Below are positions 25,012-33,776 of a stretch of 64,000 nt of DNA, piece after piece (positions within the stretch are counted from its first letter, which is position 1; the number at the start of each line of letters is the position of its first letter). Both the position numbers and the translations under genes were made by a program. Under the pieces are notes generated by a model. It did no database searches and was not told the DNA's origin. It worked only from the letters and a program-made list of their open reading frames with translations. The stretch lies in contig JAAVDO010000006.1 in assembly GCA_014801735.1 (NCBI GenBank), positions 201,306-265,305 on the forward strand. The letters run 5' to 3'. This DNA comes from Bacteroides sp. GTDB taxonomy: Bacteria > Bacteroidota > Bacteroidia > Bacteroidales > Muribaculaceae.

Positions 25012-26058
25012 TTAGTACATGGGGGTGAAGGGTTTGCTCTTCACGAGACGAGAGGTAACATCACCAACGTAATCAGATGACTTGGAAGTGTCGAGCTTCA
25101 AAACAGAGGCACCTTCACGGAGATCACACTTCTTGAGGTCGATGTAATACATGCCAGGATTGGTCACGATATCAAAATAATAACGTTTGTCGCGGAGATT
25201 GGAGAATGAGCGCCACTGTGTTGATGAGACATTAGGCTCGCCATTGACAGTGTAGAGGTATGGAACAGAGACGTTCATGACAACGCTACGAGTTATGCTA
25301 ACAGCGATATCGGGATCATCGACCTTGTCAACGTTATTGACGAAGAAACTTGCGCGAACATAGCGGTCGGGGCTCTTAACAGTGCCCGGGAGGAAGTTGG
25401 TGCCACCGACACCTTCCCAATATTTGTTGATAGCCTGCATAGACGGGAAAGGAGGATCGTTGGTGAGAACACGAGTGCCTTCGCCTTCGTAGATCTTGAC
25501 ATTGCCATGATCGAATTCGAGGACAGCGCTACGTCCTTCAGCATCGGTAATGCCCCAGTGCAGAGCCGAGACGGTTCCACCATCGAAAGTGGCACCGCTG
25601 ATAGTGAATTCCTGCTTGTTGAGTTCGGCAACAAGTTCGGGAGTGGTGGAAAAATTGTCGAGCATCCAGGCAACAAACATTGCGAGCGACATAGGAGCGC
25701 GATTTTCGGTCTGCTCATTTACATAAACCGTACCCTTACAGAAGAGGCCGTTGACCGAGAGACCCTTTTCGTTCATGCCCTCGGTGACACCACCGTCATA
25801 GCCAACAGCATAGACTGCTCCATACTTGGAAACCCACTCCACCGAGCCGGGGAGAGTGTTGCCCTTCTTGGCCATTCCCTTGGGGTAGACGTAGAGATTG
25901 GTGGGGATAGGAGTTTTCCAGTCGAGCGAACGGCCGACTACAAGAAGTGTGGAGTCGCTGCCGATATATACTACGCGTGAACAAGCGTCGGAGTGTGTCG
26001 GAATCAACATGGCTGCACCGAGAGTGAGAGCTGCGCCAAGAGTGCGGAGTAAATTCAT
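25012..26058 (-). CDS. Choloylglycine hydrolase / penicillin V acylase family (linear amide C-N hydrolase)
   Basis: 348 residues. An Ntn-hydrolase: signal peptide residues 1-25 ends in HSDA and is followed directly by Cys26, so signal peptidase I cleavage would itself expose the N-terminal nucleophile. Catalytic companions are R43 and D46 in GRSLDW, an Asn in VLTNDPPF, and an Arg in DRYVRASFF. These match bile-salt hydrolases and penicillin V acylases; the Gram-negative periplasmic branch includes both, and the sequence alone does not separate them. Site of action is the periplasm or outside. In a gut bacterium the likely substrate is conjugated bile acid, but other amides such as acyl-homoserine lactones are possible. 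Single gene, minus strand. Confidence 0.88.
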   Translation of the reverse strand: MNLLRTLGAALTLGAAMLIPTHSDACSRVVYIGSDSTLLVVGRSLDWKTPIPTNLYVYPKGMAKKGNTLPGSVEWVSKYGAVYAVGYDGGVTEGMNEKGLSVNGLFCKGTVYVNEQTENRAPMSLAMFVAWMLDNFSTTPELVAELNKQEFTISGATFDGGTVSALHWGITDAEGRSAVLEFDHGNVKIYEGEGTRVLTNDPPFPSMQAINKYWEGVGGTNFLPGTVKSPDRYVRASFFVNNVDKVDDPDIAVSITRSVVMNVSVPYLYTVNGEPNVSSTQWRSFSNLRDKRYYFDIVTNPGMYYIDLKKCDLREGASVLKLDTSKSSDYVGDVTSRLVKSKPFTPMY

Positions 26059-26159
26059 AAGAGATTATGATTAAATGAATGTTTTCTTTCTAACACTCAG
26101 TGGTGAATTTTGGTTCGGATACAGCCAAAACAATGATAAAACCGGAGCAGCGAAATAAC

Positions 26160-26209
26160 GTCAGGGGCAGGTGCGCACCCCCCTGACGCCGCAAAGGCTG
26201 TAACTTTGC
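26160..26209. promoter_or_regulatory. Strong hairpin and inverted repeat upstream of the hydrolase gene
   Basis: GTCAGGGG at 26160-26167 pairs with CCCCTGAC at 26180-26187, continued inside by GGTG/CACC after a 2 nt bulge, about 12 bp in all. Next to it GCAAAG (26191-26196) and CTTTGC (26204-26209) form an inverted repeat 7 bp apart. The position, about 100 bp before the hydrolase ATG on the minus strand, suggests an operator or 5' leader structure. A TAACTTTG -7-like box on the plus strand (26201-26208) lacks a -33 box. Confidence 0.35.
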
Positions 26210-26238
26210 AGCATCAACAAGAGAACATTGAAATTCTG

Positions 26239-26260
26239 AAAAAGCCGGGAGAGTCCCGGC
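26239..26260 (-). terminator. Terminator of the lpx-pyr-mur operon
   Basis: Stem GCCGGGA / TCCCGGC (26244-26250 and 26254-26260), loop of 3, followed on the minus strand by TTTTT (26243-26239). It begins 10 bp after the murA stop. Confidence 0.75.
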
Positions 26261-26269
26261 AAACTAAGG

Positions 26270-27580
26270 TCAGTCCTCGCGCCGGATATTGGCACCCAAC
26301 GCATTGAGGCGCTGATCAATATGCTGATAACCGCGGTCGATCTGATCGATATTCTCGATACGGCTGATACCTCTGGCAGACATGGCAGCCAGCAACATAG
26401 CTATACCGGCACGAATATCAGGCGAAAGCATATTGTTGGCCCGCAAAGCAAAACGGTGGTCAAGCCCGATCACAATAGCCCTATGAGGGTCGCAAAGCAT
26501 GATCTGAGCACCCATGTCAATGAGATTGTCGACAAAGAAGAGGCGACTCTCGAACATCTTCTGGTGGATAAGCACGCTGCCACGGCACTGAGTGGCGACA
26601 ACGAGCATGACACTAAGCAGGTCGGGGGTCAGTCCAGGCCAAGGAGCATCGGCCACGGTGAGAATCGAACCGTCGAGATTGGATTCAATCTCGTAGAGAT
26701 CCTGTTCGGGAACATAAATATCATCCCCGCGACGCTCAATCGTTATACCAAGCCGACGGAAAGCATCAGGAATAATGCCGAGCTGATCGTAGGCGACATC
26801 CTTTATGGTGATACCGCTGCTGGTTATAGCCGCCATACCGATAAAACTACCTACCTCGATCATATCGGGCAATATACGATGAACAGCGGAGCCGATTTCC
26901 CAAGTTCCGTGAATACGCAGAAGATTAGAACCGATACCTTCGATCTGCACACCCATCATGTCGAGCATACGACAAAGCTGCTGGATATATGGTTCGCAAG
27001 CTGCGTTGTAGATAGTAGTCACACCCTCGGCAAGGGCAGCTGCCATAATGATGTTGCCGGTACCTGTCACGGAAGCCTCGTCTAGAAGCATGTATGTACC
27101 CTTGAGTCCATCAGGAGCACTAAGCTGATAGGCCCTCTTGTGAGAGTCGTAGCTCATCGTTGCACCAAGAGCCATCAGGCCTGTGATATGAGTATCAATT
27201 TTGCGACGACCTATCTTATCGCCACCCGGCTTCGCAAACCAGACTTTGCCAAACCGCGCCAACAACGGACCGACAACCAGGACAGATCCACGCAGACGGG
27301 AACAACGATCGATAAACTCCTGACCATTGATATAGTCTGTGTCAATATCATCGGCCTGGAAAGTGTAAGTGCCCTCGACGGGATGGGTAACCTTAACACC
27401 CATACCCTGAAGAAGCCCTATCAGATTGTGCACGTCGAGTATTTCGGGCACATTTGAGATAGTGACAATCCGGTCGGTAAGAAGCGAAGCGCTTATGACC
27501 TGAAGGGCTTCGTTTTTTGCACCCTGGGGGGTAATGGAGCCGCGGAGCTTTCTGCCCCCTTCGATAATGAATGTACTCAC
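26270..27580 (-). CDS. murA: UDP-N-acetylglucosamine 1-carboxyvinyltransferase
   Basis: 436 residues. It transfers enolpyruvate from PEP to UDP-GlcNAc, the first committed step of peptidoglycan. Typical opening FIIEGGRKLRGSITPQGAKN-like with the Lys-Asn pair (GAKNEAL), then LRGSVLVVGPLLARFG, and C-terminal RAGIAMLLAA and DRGYQHIDQRL. At the loop position of E. coli Cys115 the sequence reads KPGGDKIGRR: the residue is Asp121 (codon 27218-27220). Asp here keeps catalysis but does not react with fosfomycin. Last gene of the seven-gene operon, 32 bp after murB and just before a terminator. Confidence 0.96.
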   Translation of the reverse strand: MSTFIIEGGRKLRGSITPQGAKNEALQVISASLLTDRIVTISNVPEILDVHNLIGLLQGMGVKVTHPVEGTYTFQADDIDTDYINGQEFIDRCSRLRGSVLVVGPLLARFGKVWFAKPGGDKIGRRKIDTHITGLMALGATMSYDSHKRAYQLSAPDGLKGTYMLLDEASVTGTGNIIMAAALAEGVTTIYNAACEPYIQQLCRMLDMMGVQIEGIGSNLLRIHGTWEIGSAVHRILPDMIEVGSFIGMAAITSSGITIKDVAYDQLGIIPDAFRRLGITIERRGDDIYVPEQDLYEIESNLDGSILTVADAPWPGLTPDLLSVMLVVATQCRGSVLIHQKMFESRLFFVDNLIDMGAQIMLCDPHRAIVIGLDHRFALRANNMLSPDIRAGIAMLLAAMSARGISRIENIDQIDRGYQHIDQRLNALGANIRRED

Positions 27581-27612
27581 GTGAACAAATTATTAAGATT
27601 ATTGAAACAGGA

Positions 27613-28659
27613 TCAGCAAACGCGCTCTACCTCGGGATTCAGCCGAATACCGAACATGGCAAAGACAGTATCGGAAATCTCCTGACAGAGGTTATCGATA
27701 TCGGAAAAGACAGCATGGCCCGTGGCATTGATCAGTACAAGAGGTTGCTTCTGCCACACGGATGCACCACCTGACTTCATAGCCTTGCAACCAGCACGGT
27801 CGATAAGCCAGGCCGCAGACAACTTCACCCTGCCCTCCCCTGCGGGATAACGAGGAATCGTGACACCGGGGCCGAGAATCTCGACAACACGTCGCTCGAA
27901 GGAATCCCACAGGTCGGCATCAATAACAGGATTCTTAAAAAAGCTACCGGCACTACCGATTTCAGCAGGATCGGGGAGTTTACGGTTGCGGACACGGATC
28001 ACGGCCTCGCGCACAGCCATAGGAGTGACAGGCTCGCCGGCGATCAATTCGGAGGCGAGATTTCCATAATCAAGCTTTGGAGCCGGAGTGACCGACAGGA
28101 TGTATGAAACCTGAGAGACAATGAACCGCCCCTTAAATCCGGGTTGCTTCATGAGCGACATGCGATAGCCGAAGGAAAGCTCATCGCGGGAAAGAGTGCG
28201 GAAGCAGTGGGCAACAGTGTCGTAGACGCGGACTGACTCGATCAGATCAGCAGCCTCACAACCGTAGGCGCCGACATTCTGAACGGAGGAGGCTCCGACT
28301 TCGCCAGGAATGGCAGAGAGATTCTCAAGGCCCCAAAGACCCGACTGACACGCCCACTCGCAAAGGCTATCCATGGTAATGCCTGCCCCGGCAAGGATAC
28401 GAACCCTACCGGCGGAAAGAGGCTCGACCTCGTGAGTCAGAATAGAGCTATGAAGGACAGAACCCGCAAAGCAATCTGTAGCGATCAGAAGATTGCTTCC
28501 CGCACCGAAATGAAACCACGGCGAGCCATCGCTATCGAGCATAGCGATGACCGATGGGATATCATCGTCGGATGTATATTCAATCCAACGGCTGCAGGAG
28601 GCACGCAACCCGAAAGTGTTTCGGGGACGAAGGTCGAAGTCGGTGGCAGTGTGGATCAT
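27613..28659 (-). CDS. murB: UDP-N-acetylenolpyruvoylglucosamine reductase
   Basis: 348 residues. FAD enzyme that reduces the MurA product to UDP-MurNAc. FAD-binding domain from the N-terminus (RPRNTFGLRASC, FHFGAGSNLLI), substrate segments ENLSAIPGEVGASSVQNVGAYG and SFGYRMSLMKQPG, proton donor Ser in GSAGSFFKNPV, and the C-terminal AAWLIDRAGCKAMKSGGA. The insert between FGYR and the C-terminal domain is that of the longer (type I, E. coli-like) form, consistent with 348 residues. Start ATG 28659 is 12 bp after pyrD. Confidence 0.96.
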   Translation of the reverse strand: MIHTATDFDLRPRNTFGLRASCSRWIEYTSDDDIPSVIAMLDSDGSPWFHFGAGSNLLIATDCFAGSVLHSSILTHEVEPLSAGRVRILAGAGITMDSLCEWACQSGLWGLENLSAIPGEVGASSVQNVGAYGCEAADLIESVRVYDTVAHCFRTLSRDELSFGYRMSLMKQPGFKGRFIVSQVSYILSVTPAPKLDYGNLASELIAGEPVTPMAVREAVIRVRNRKLPDPAEIGSAGSFFKNPVIDADLWDSFERRVVEILGPGVTIPRYPAGEGRVKLSAAWLIDRAGCKAMKSGGASVWQKQPLVLINATGHAVFSDIDNLCQEISDTVFAMFGIRLNPEVERVC

Positions 28660-28671
28660 CGGGAAATAGGG

Positions 28672-29583
28672 TCAATACTGAAGGGCTCCAATGAGATCGG
28701 ATACTTTCTGAACACCGTGACGCTCACAATAGTTGTTGATCTCGTCGACAATTTTGACCGTAACAGCAGGATCAACGAAATTGGCAGTTCCGACCTGGAC
28801 GGCAGTAGCTCCGGCAAGGATGAACTCGAGAGCATCGCGGCCACACATGATACCGCCGAGACCTATCACCGGAATGGAGACAGCCTTTGCGGTCTGCCAG
28901 ACCATACGGACAGCAACGGGACGGACAGCGGGTCCGGAAAGACCACCGGTAACCGTGGAAAGACAAGGACGGCGGCGCTCAACATCGACAGCCATTCCCA
29001 TCAGGGTGTTGATGAGAGAAACGGCATCGGCACCCTCGGCCTCGACAGCACGGGCTATCTCGGTAATATCAGTGACATTCGGTGAGAGTTTGACAATGAC
29101 CGTGCCAGGATAAGCGGCACGAACCGCTCTGGTGACTTCTGCTGCACCGGCGCAGGTGGTACCAAAGGCCATACCGCCCTGCTTGACATTAGGGCAAGAG
29201 ATATTGATCTCGACAGCACTCACACCAGAGAGCGGGGCCAGACGACGACAAACCTCGGCATAATCTTCGGGAACGGCTCCGGAAACATTAACAATCAAGC
29301 GGCTATCGATCGCCTGGATACGGGGATAAATATTCTCAATGAAATAATCTACTCCCTTGTTCTGAAGTCCCACGGCATTGAGCATGCCTGAAGGAGTCTC
29401 GGCCATGCGCGGATAGGGATTTCCCTCGCGTGGATTGAGAGTGGTGCCCTTGATAATATATCCGCCGAGACGGGAAAGGTCGATAAAATCGGCAAATTCC
29501 TCACCATAGCCGAAAGTGCCAGAGGCGGTAAGAACAGGATTGCGAAGGGCGAGAGATCCGATATTTACTTTAAGATCAGCCAT
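28672..29583 (-). CDS. pyrD: Dihydroorotate dehydrogenase, class 1B catalytic subunit
   Basis: 303 residues. FMN barrel oxidising dihydroorotate to orotate in pyrimidine synthesis. Seen: [40 protein letters not shown], the active-site Cys in [14 protein letters not shown], and the phosphate-binding [15 protein letters not shown]. Class 1B is shown by the active-site Cys and by pyrK lying 1 bp upstream in the operon. Electrons go through PyrK to NAD. It is unusual to find it between lipid A and peptidoglycan genes. Confidence 0.96.
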   Translation of the reverse strand: MADLKVNIGSLALRNPVLTASGTFGYGEEFADFIDLSRLGGYIIKGTTLNPREGNPYPRMAETPSGMLNAVGLQNKGVDYFIENIYPRIQAIDSRLIVNVSGAVPEDYAEVCRRLAPLSGVSAVEINISCPNVKQGGMAFGTTCAGAAEVTRAVRAAYPGTVIVKLSPNVTDITEIARAVEAEGADAVSLINTLMGMAVDVERRRPCLSTVTGGLSGPAVRPVAVRMVWQTAKAVSIPVIGLGGIMCGRDALEFILAGATAVQVGTANFVDPAVTVKIVDEINNYCERHGVQKVSDLIGALQY

Positions 29584-29584
29584 A

Positions 29585-30397
29585 TCACCAAGTTAACTCA
29601 TTGATATTGAAAACTGGACCTTCGGTGCAAACGCAGACGTTTCCACGGACAGTCTTTTCGACACAACACAGACAGGCTCCGACACCACAGGCCATCATAT
29701 TTTCAAGCGAAACCTCACACCAGGCATCAGAACCCTTAGCCAAGGCTGCGACTGCCTTCATCATTGGAGCAGGACCACAGCAATAGACGCGATCGAATGG
29801 TGAAGAGAAACGAGAATGCTGAGTCACAAGCCCCTTTTCACCGCAGGAACCGTCGTCTGTAGAGATATGCAGAGTGCCGAGGGCTTCGAAATCGGCGCGT
29901 TCAAGTATGTCGGCCTCACTTCTGGCTCCCAAAAGGAACTCGGGAGTATAGCCGGCCTCGACAAGCTTCTTGCCGAGATAGAGTAAAGGAGCCACACCGA
30001 CACCACCACCGACGAGAAGGAGCTTCTCGGTCGGACTTTCGGGAGCGCTGAAACTCTTACCAAGAGGAAGGATTACACTCAGGGTCTGGCCAGCCGTCAT
30101 ATCGCACAGCTTAGAAGTGCCATCGCCAGCGCGACGAATGAGAAGCCACAGGGTATTATCGGTCTCATCGACCATATTTACCGAAATCGGACGGCGCAGA
30201 AAAGTATGCGGCGCATCGGGTACGGCTACCTGAACGAACTGGCCGGGCAGGATGGATGGAAGAGCTGAAGAATCGGCAGGAGTCAGGCGCAGAAGAGTGT
30301 AAAGGGAGGTGAGATGAGTGGCCTGAACAATACGCATGGAAGCCAGGCGCTTGCGCCCGGCTTCGCTGTTAAGGAACGAGTATTTGTATAAACTCAT
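29585..30397 (-). CDS. pyrK: Dihydroorotate dehydrogenase electron transfer subunit
   Basis: 270 residues. FAD and 2Fe-2S protein that passes electrons from PyrD to NAD. Ferredoxin-reductase-like FAD site ([13 protein letters not shown]), NAD half ([21 protein letters not shown]), and the cluster cysteines in CGVGACLCC and [10 protein letters not shown] near the C-terminus. The ATG overlaps the lpxA stop by 4 bp (ATGA), so it is translationally coupled. An internal ATG at 30337 would give a start nearer the family's usual one, with a 20-residue shorter protein; the coupled start is preferred. Confidence 0.95.
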   Translation of the reverse strand: MSLYKYSFLNSEAGRKRLASMRIVQATHLTSLYTLLRLTPADSSALPSILPGQFVQVAVPDAPHTFLRRPISVNMVDETDNTLWLLIRRAGDGTSKLCDMTAGQTLSVILPLGKSFSAPESPTEKLLLVGGGVGVAPLLYLGKKLVEAGYTPEFLLGARSEADILERADFEALGTLHISTDDGSCGEKGLVTQHSRFSSPFDRVYCCGPAPMMKAVAALAKGSDAWCEVSLENMMACGVGACLCCVEKTVRGNVCVCTEGPVFNINELTW

Positions 30398-31194
30398 GAT
30401 ACTTCGAGGTTTGACTTGACACCGTAGCCACGGATGATTCCGCGCTTACTGTTTCTGACAAACATAATGATGTCGTCGCGCTCCTTGGTAGCCGGCAATT
30501 CGGCTTCGATACGCTCGACAGCATCGGTGTTGTTGAGACTGGAGAGATAGAGAATGCGGTAGATTTCCTGAATCTGCTGAATTGTCTCGCTGGTGAAACC
30601 GCGACGGCGCAGACCTATAGAATTGACGCCGGCATAGGCGATAGGCTCGCGGGCCGCCTTGACATAAGGTGGGATGTCTTTATTGACAAGCGCACCGCCC
30701 TGAAGCATCACATGAGCACCGATATGACAGAACTGATGGATGAGGGAACCTCCGCCGATAACGGCGTAGTTGTCGACAATGACCTCGCCGGCAAGCTGAG
30801 AAGCATTTGAGATAATCACATGATCACCGATAATGCAATCGTGAGCGATATGGCTGTAGGCCATTATGAGACAGTCGCTTCCGACAACAGTGCGGTTTCG
30901 GGCCGCAGTGCCGCGATTGACAGTCACACATTCGCGGATAGTGGTATTATCGCCTATAATAGCCAGAGTGTCTTCACCCTGGAATTTGAGGTCCTGGGGG
31001 ACGGCGCCTATTACCGCACCCGGGAAAATGGTGCAGTTACGCCCGATACGAGCACCATCCATGATGGTGACATTGCTGCCTATACGTGTACCCTCGCCTA
31101 TCTCCACATTGGCATCGATCGTCACAAAGGGATCGATAACCACGCTGGGAGCTATTTTGGCGGCGGGATGTATATAAGCCAGTGGTTGCTTCAT
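30394..31194 (-). CDS. lpxA: Acyl-ACP--UDP-N-acetylglucosamine O-acyltransferase
   Basis: 266 residues. First step of lipid A: acylation of UDP-GlcNAc at O-3. N-terminal left-handed beta-helix built of hexapeptides (IHPAAKIAPSVVIDPFVTI), catalytic His in MAYSHIAHDC, the GGGSLIHQFCHIG stretch, and the C-terminal helices ending in a family-like segment (SNRGIIR-type, here SKRGIIRGYGV). Length 266 fits. It follows lpxC/fabZ by 14 bp. Confidence 0.96.
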   Translation of the reverse strand: MKQPLAYIHPAAKIAPSVVIDPFVTIDANVEIGEGTRIGSNVTIMDGARIGRNCTIFPGAVIGAVPQDLKFQGEDTLAIIGDNTTIRECVTVNRGTAARNRTVVGSDCLIMAYSHIAHDCIIGDHVIISNASQLAGEVIVDNYAVIGGGSLIHQFCHIGAHVMLQGGALVNKDIPPYVKAAREPIAYAGVNSIGLRRRGFTSETIQQIQEIYRILYLSSLNNTDAVERIEAELPATKERDDIIMFVRNSKRGIIRGYGVKSNLEVS

Positions 31195-31208
31195 AGTAGA
31201 CGGTTGGT

Positions 31209-32591
31209 TTACTTATTTTTGATAATCTGCGCCATAAATTCGCACTCAGACACTACTTTATCGCCAACGAAAGCGTAGCCTTTCATGACAGCACATCCGC
31301 GACGGAGCTCAGTCATAAACGAGACATGGAAAATTATGGTGTCGCCGGGTACAACTTTCTGACGGAACTTCACATTGTCAATCTTCATGAAGTAGGTAGA
31401 ATAAGCCTCGGGATTATCAACCGTACTCAACACGAGGAGACCACCGGTCTGAGCCATAGCTTCGATCTGAAGGACGCCGGGAACAACGGGTTCCTGGGGG
31501 AAGTGGCCGGGGAAGAAAGGCTCGTTGGCTGTGATATTTTTGATTCCGACAATATAGTTCTGACCCATCTCGATAATCTTGTCGACGAGCAGGAAAGGAT
31601 AGCGGTGAGGGAGGAGCTCGCGGATACGGTTGTTGTCAAGCACCGGGGGAAGATTGGGATTGTAGACAGGAGCCTGAACTTCCTGACGCTTGAGCTCGCG
31701 GCGCAGATTCTTAGAGAAACGAGTGTTGATGGTGTGACCCGGGCGAGTGGCGAGGATCTTACCCTTGAGGGGACGACCGACCAAAGCGAGGTCACCAAGC
31801 ACATCCATGAGCTTGTGACGCGCGGGCTCGTTGTCGGCCACGAGAGGTGTATCCTGCAGGAAACCGAACTCACTTACCTGTTTGTGAGCCACGCCCATGA
31901 GATCGGCTATGCGATCGAGCTCGGACTGATCCATAGGACGATCGTAGATCACGACCGCACTTTCAAGATCGCCGCCTTTAATAAGATTTGCCTTGAGAAG
32001 CGGCTCAATCTCGCGGACGAAAACAAATGTACGCGCGGGAGCGATCTCCTTGCCGAAGTCCTCCATACGGTCGAGGGTAGCATACTGATTAGCGAGTACC
32101 GGCGAATCGTATTCCACCATAACGTCGATTGAGAAATCTGTGTCAGGAAGAGCAACGATTGATGCGCCAGTCGCTTCATCGCGCACGGCGATTTTCTGCT
32201 TTACAATATAATATTCCTTATCGGCCTTCTGCTCTTCAATACCGACCTCAGCAATCTTCTCGCAATACTCGCTGGCGCTACCGTCGAGAATGGGGAGCTC
32301 GGGTCCATTGACTTTAATGAGACAGTTGTCGATTCCGGCGGCATAGAGGGCAGCCAAAGCATGCTCGATAGTGCTCACCGTAACCTGCCCGCGACCGATG
32401 ACGGTTCCACGGGTGGTAGCAACAACATTCTCGGCCACAGCATCGATTACCGGCGAACCTTCGAGGTCGACACGTGATATCTTATAGCCATGATGGTCGG
32501 GAGCGGGGCAAAATTCAGCAGTGATGTGAGCACCGGTGTGCAGACCCTTGCCCGTAACGCTGAAGGGCTGCTTTATGGTGAGCTGTTTCAT
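31209..32591 (-). CDS. lpxC: Fused LpxC deacetylase / FabZ 3-hydroxyacyl-ACP dehydratase
   Basis: 460 residues, two enzymes. Residues about 1-300: LpxC zinc deacetylase, with KQPFSVTGKGLHTG, the zinc His in TIEHALAALYA and the later HKLMDVLGDLALVG. Residues about 315-460: FabZ hot-dog dehydratase with the catalytic PFFPGHFPQEPVVPGVLQIE (His and Glu) and FRQKVVPGDTI. The fusion is normal in Bacteroidota. It links the committed step of lipid A with supply of unsaturated-to-saturated acyl chains; in E. coli the balance of these two activities is controlled by LpxC proteolysis. It lies between lpxD (26 bp) and lpxA (14 bp). Confidence 0.97.
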   Translation of the reverse strand: MKQLTIKQPFSVTGKGLHTGAHITAEFCPAPDHHGYKISRVDLEGSPVIDAVAENVVATTRGTVIGRGQVTVSTIEHALAALYAAGIDNCLIKVNGPELPILDGSASEYCEKIAEVGIEEQKADKEYYIVKQKIAVRDEATGASIVALPDTDFSIDVMVEYDSPVLANQYATLDRMEDFGKEIAPARTFVFVREIEPLLKANLIKGGDLESAVVIYDRPMDQSELDRIADLMGVAHKQVSEFGFLQDTPLVADNEPARHKLMDVLGDLALVGRPLKGKILATRPGHTINTRFSKNLRRELKRQEVQAPVYNPNLPPVLDNNRIRELLPHRYPFLLVDKIIEMGQNYIVGIKNITANEPFFPGHFPQEPVVPGVLQIEAMAQTGGLLVLSTVDNPEAYSTYFMKIDNVKFRQKVVPGDTIIFHVSFMTELRRGCAVMKGYAFVGDKVVSECEFMAQIIKNK

Positions 32592-32617
32592 TATATAAAA
32601 ATTGAAAGATTATCTGA

Positions 32618-33655
32618 TTATTTTCGGGTGCCTTTTATATGACGGTCCATATCGCGCACCTGGGCAAACAGGTCAGGAAGACGACGGACATAGACGGCCT
32701 GTTTGCCATATTCGCGGAGATCCATCGCGGGAGTTCCGAAAAGACGGGCATCGTCGGGCACATTTTTCTGAGTTCCGGACTGAGCAGCAATCTGAGCACG
32801 GTCGCCGACATGGATGTGACCTGCAAGACCGACCTGACCACCGATCATGCAGTGAGCACCAATCTTGGTCGATCCGGCTACACCAGCCTGGGCAGCCATG
32901 ACAGTAGAACGGCCGATCTCGACATTGTGGGCGATCTGAATGAGATTGTCGAGCTTGACGCCGTCGGCAATACGTGTGGAGCCCATAGTTGCTCGATCGA
33001 CAGTGGTGTTTGCTCCAATCTCAACGTCATTGCCGATAACGACATTACCGATTTGTGGAATCTTGGTGTAAGAATCGCCGTCAGGGGCGAAGCCGAAGCC
33101 ATCGCCACCGATCACGACTCCTGAATGAAGGATACAATTGGCGCCAATCTTACAGCCGGCATAAACTTTCACTCCGGGGTAAAGGATCGATCCCTCGCCA
33201 ACAGAACAGTTTTCGCCGATATATACCTGGGGATAGATACGGGCACCCTTGCCGATTACAGATCCCTTACCGATGTAGGCGAAAGCACCAATGTAGATGT
33301 CGGACGGAATCTCAACTCCTTCGGCTATGAAACTCGGCTGCTCAATGCCAACGGGCGAGGAGGCCATCATCTGCTGAGCGAGAGTGAGAAGATGAGCAAC
33401 TGTGGCATAGGGGTCCTCAACCCTGATCAGCGTTGCCGAGACGGGAGCTTCGGGCTCAAAATCGTTGCGGACAAGAACTGCCGACGAACGGGTGGTGTAG
33501 ATATGAGGGGTATATTTGGGGTTCGCCAAAAAAGAGATAGCACCTGGCTGTCCCTCCTCGATTTTGGCAAATTCGTGTATCAAGACTTCGCCGTCGCCCT
33601 CCACTCTACCGGAGACCAAAGCGGCTATCTGATTGGCGGATAACTCCATATTCAA
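32618..33655 (-). CDS. lpxD: UDP-3-O-(3-hydroxyacyl)glucosamine N-acyltransferase
   Basis: 345 residues. Third lipid A enzyme; adds the N-linked acyl chain. N-terminal uridine-binding domain (AFLANPKYTPHIYTT-type, here ISFLANPKYTPHIYTTRSS) and a beta-helix of hexapeptides with the catalytic His in QIAHNVEIGRST, ending in a helical tail with RRLPDLFAQVRDM. Probable first gene of the operon. Upstream, 33656-33776, only a 7-of-8 -7 box was found (CAATTTTG on the minus strand, 33719-33712), without a good -33. An ATG two codons in (33649) is an alternative start. Confidence 0.95.
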   Translation of the reverse strand: MNMELSANQIAALVSGRVEGDGEVLIHEFAKIEEGQPGAISFLANPKYTPHIYTTRSSAVLVRNDFEPEAPVSATLIRVEDPYATVAHLLTLAQQMMASSPVGIEQPSFIAEGVEIPSDIYIGAFAYIGKGSVIGKGARIYPQVYIGENCSVGEGSILYPGVKVYAGCKIGANCILHSGVVIGGDGFGFAPDGDSYTKIPQIGNVVIGNDVEIGANTTVDRATMGSTRIADGVKLDNLIQIAHNVEIGRSTVMAAQAGVAGSTKIGAHCMIGGQVGLAGHIHVGDRAQIAAQSGTQKNVPDDARLFGTPAMDLREYGKQAVYVRRLPDLFAQVRDMDRHIKGTRK

Positions 33656-33776
33656 TTAGATAGATTGAGCCGCGGGGGATAACCCACAGGCCGGTTACTA
33701 ATTATCAGACTGCAAAATTGCAAAAAAAATATCATATATGCTTTATAATCCACAAAAAAAGAACATTCGGGCGGGT

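Noticed and set aside
26321..27085. A 254-codon open frame on the plus strand opposite murA
   Set aside because: Shadow of a gene with intact MurA motifs; no domain.
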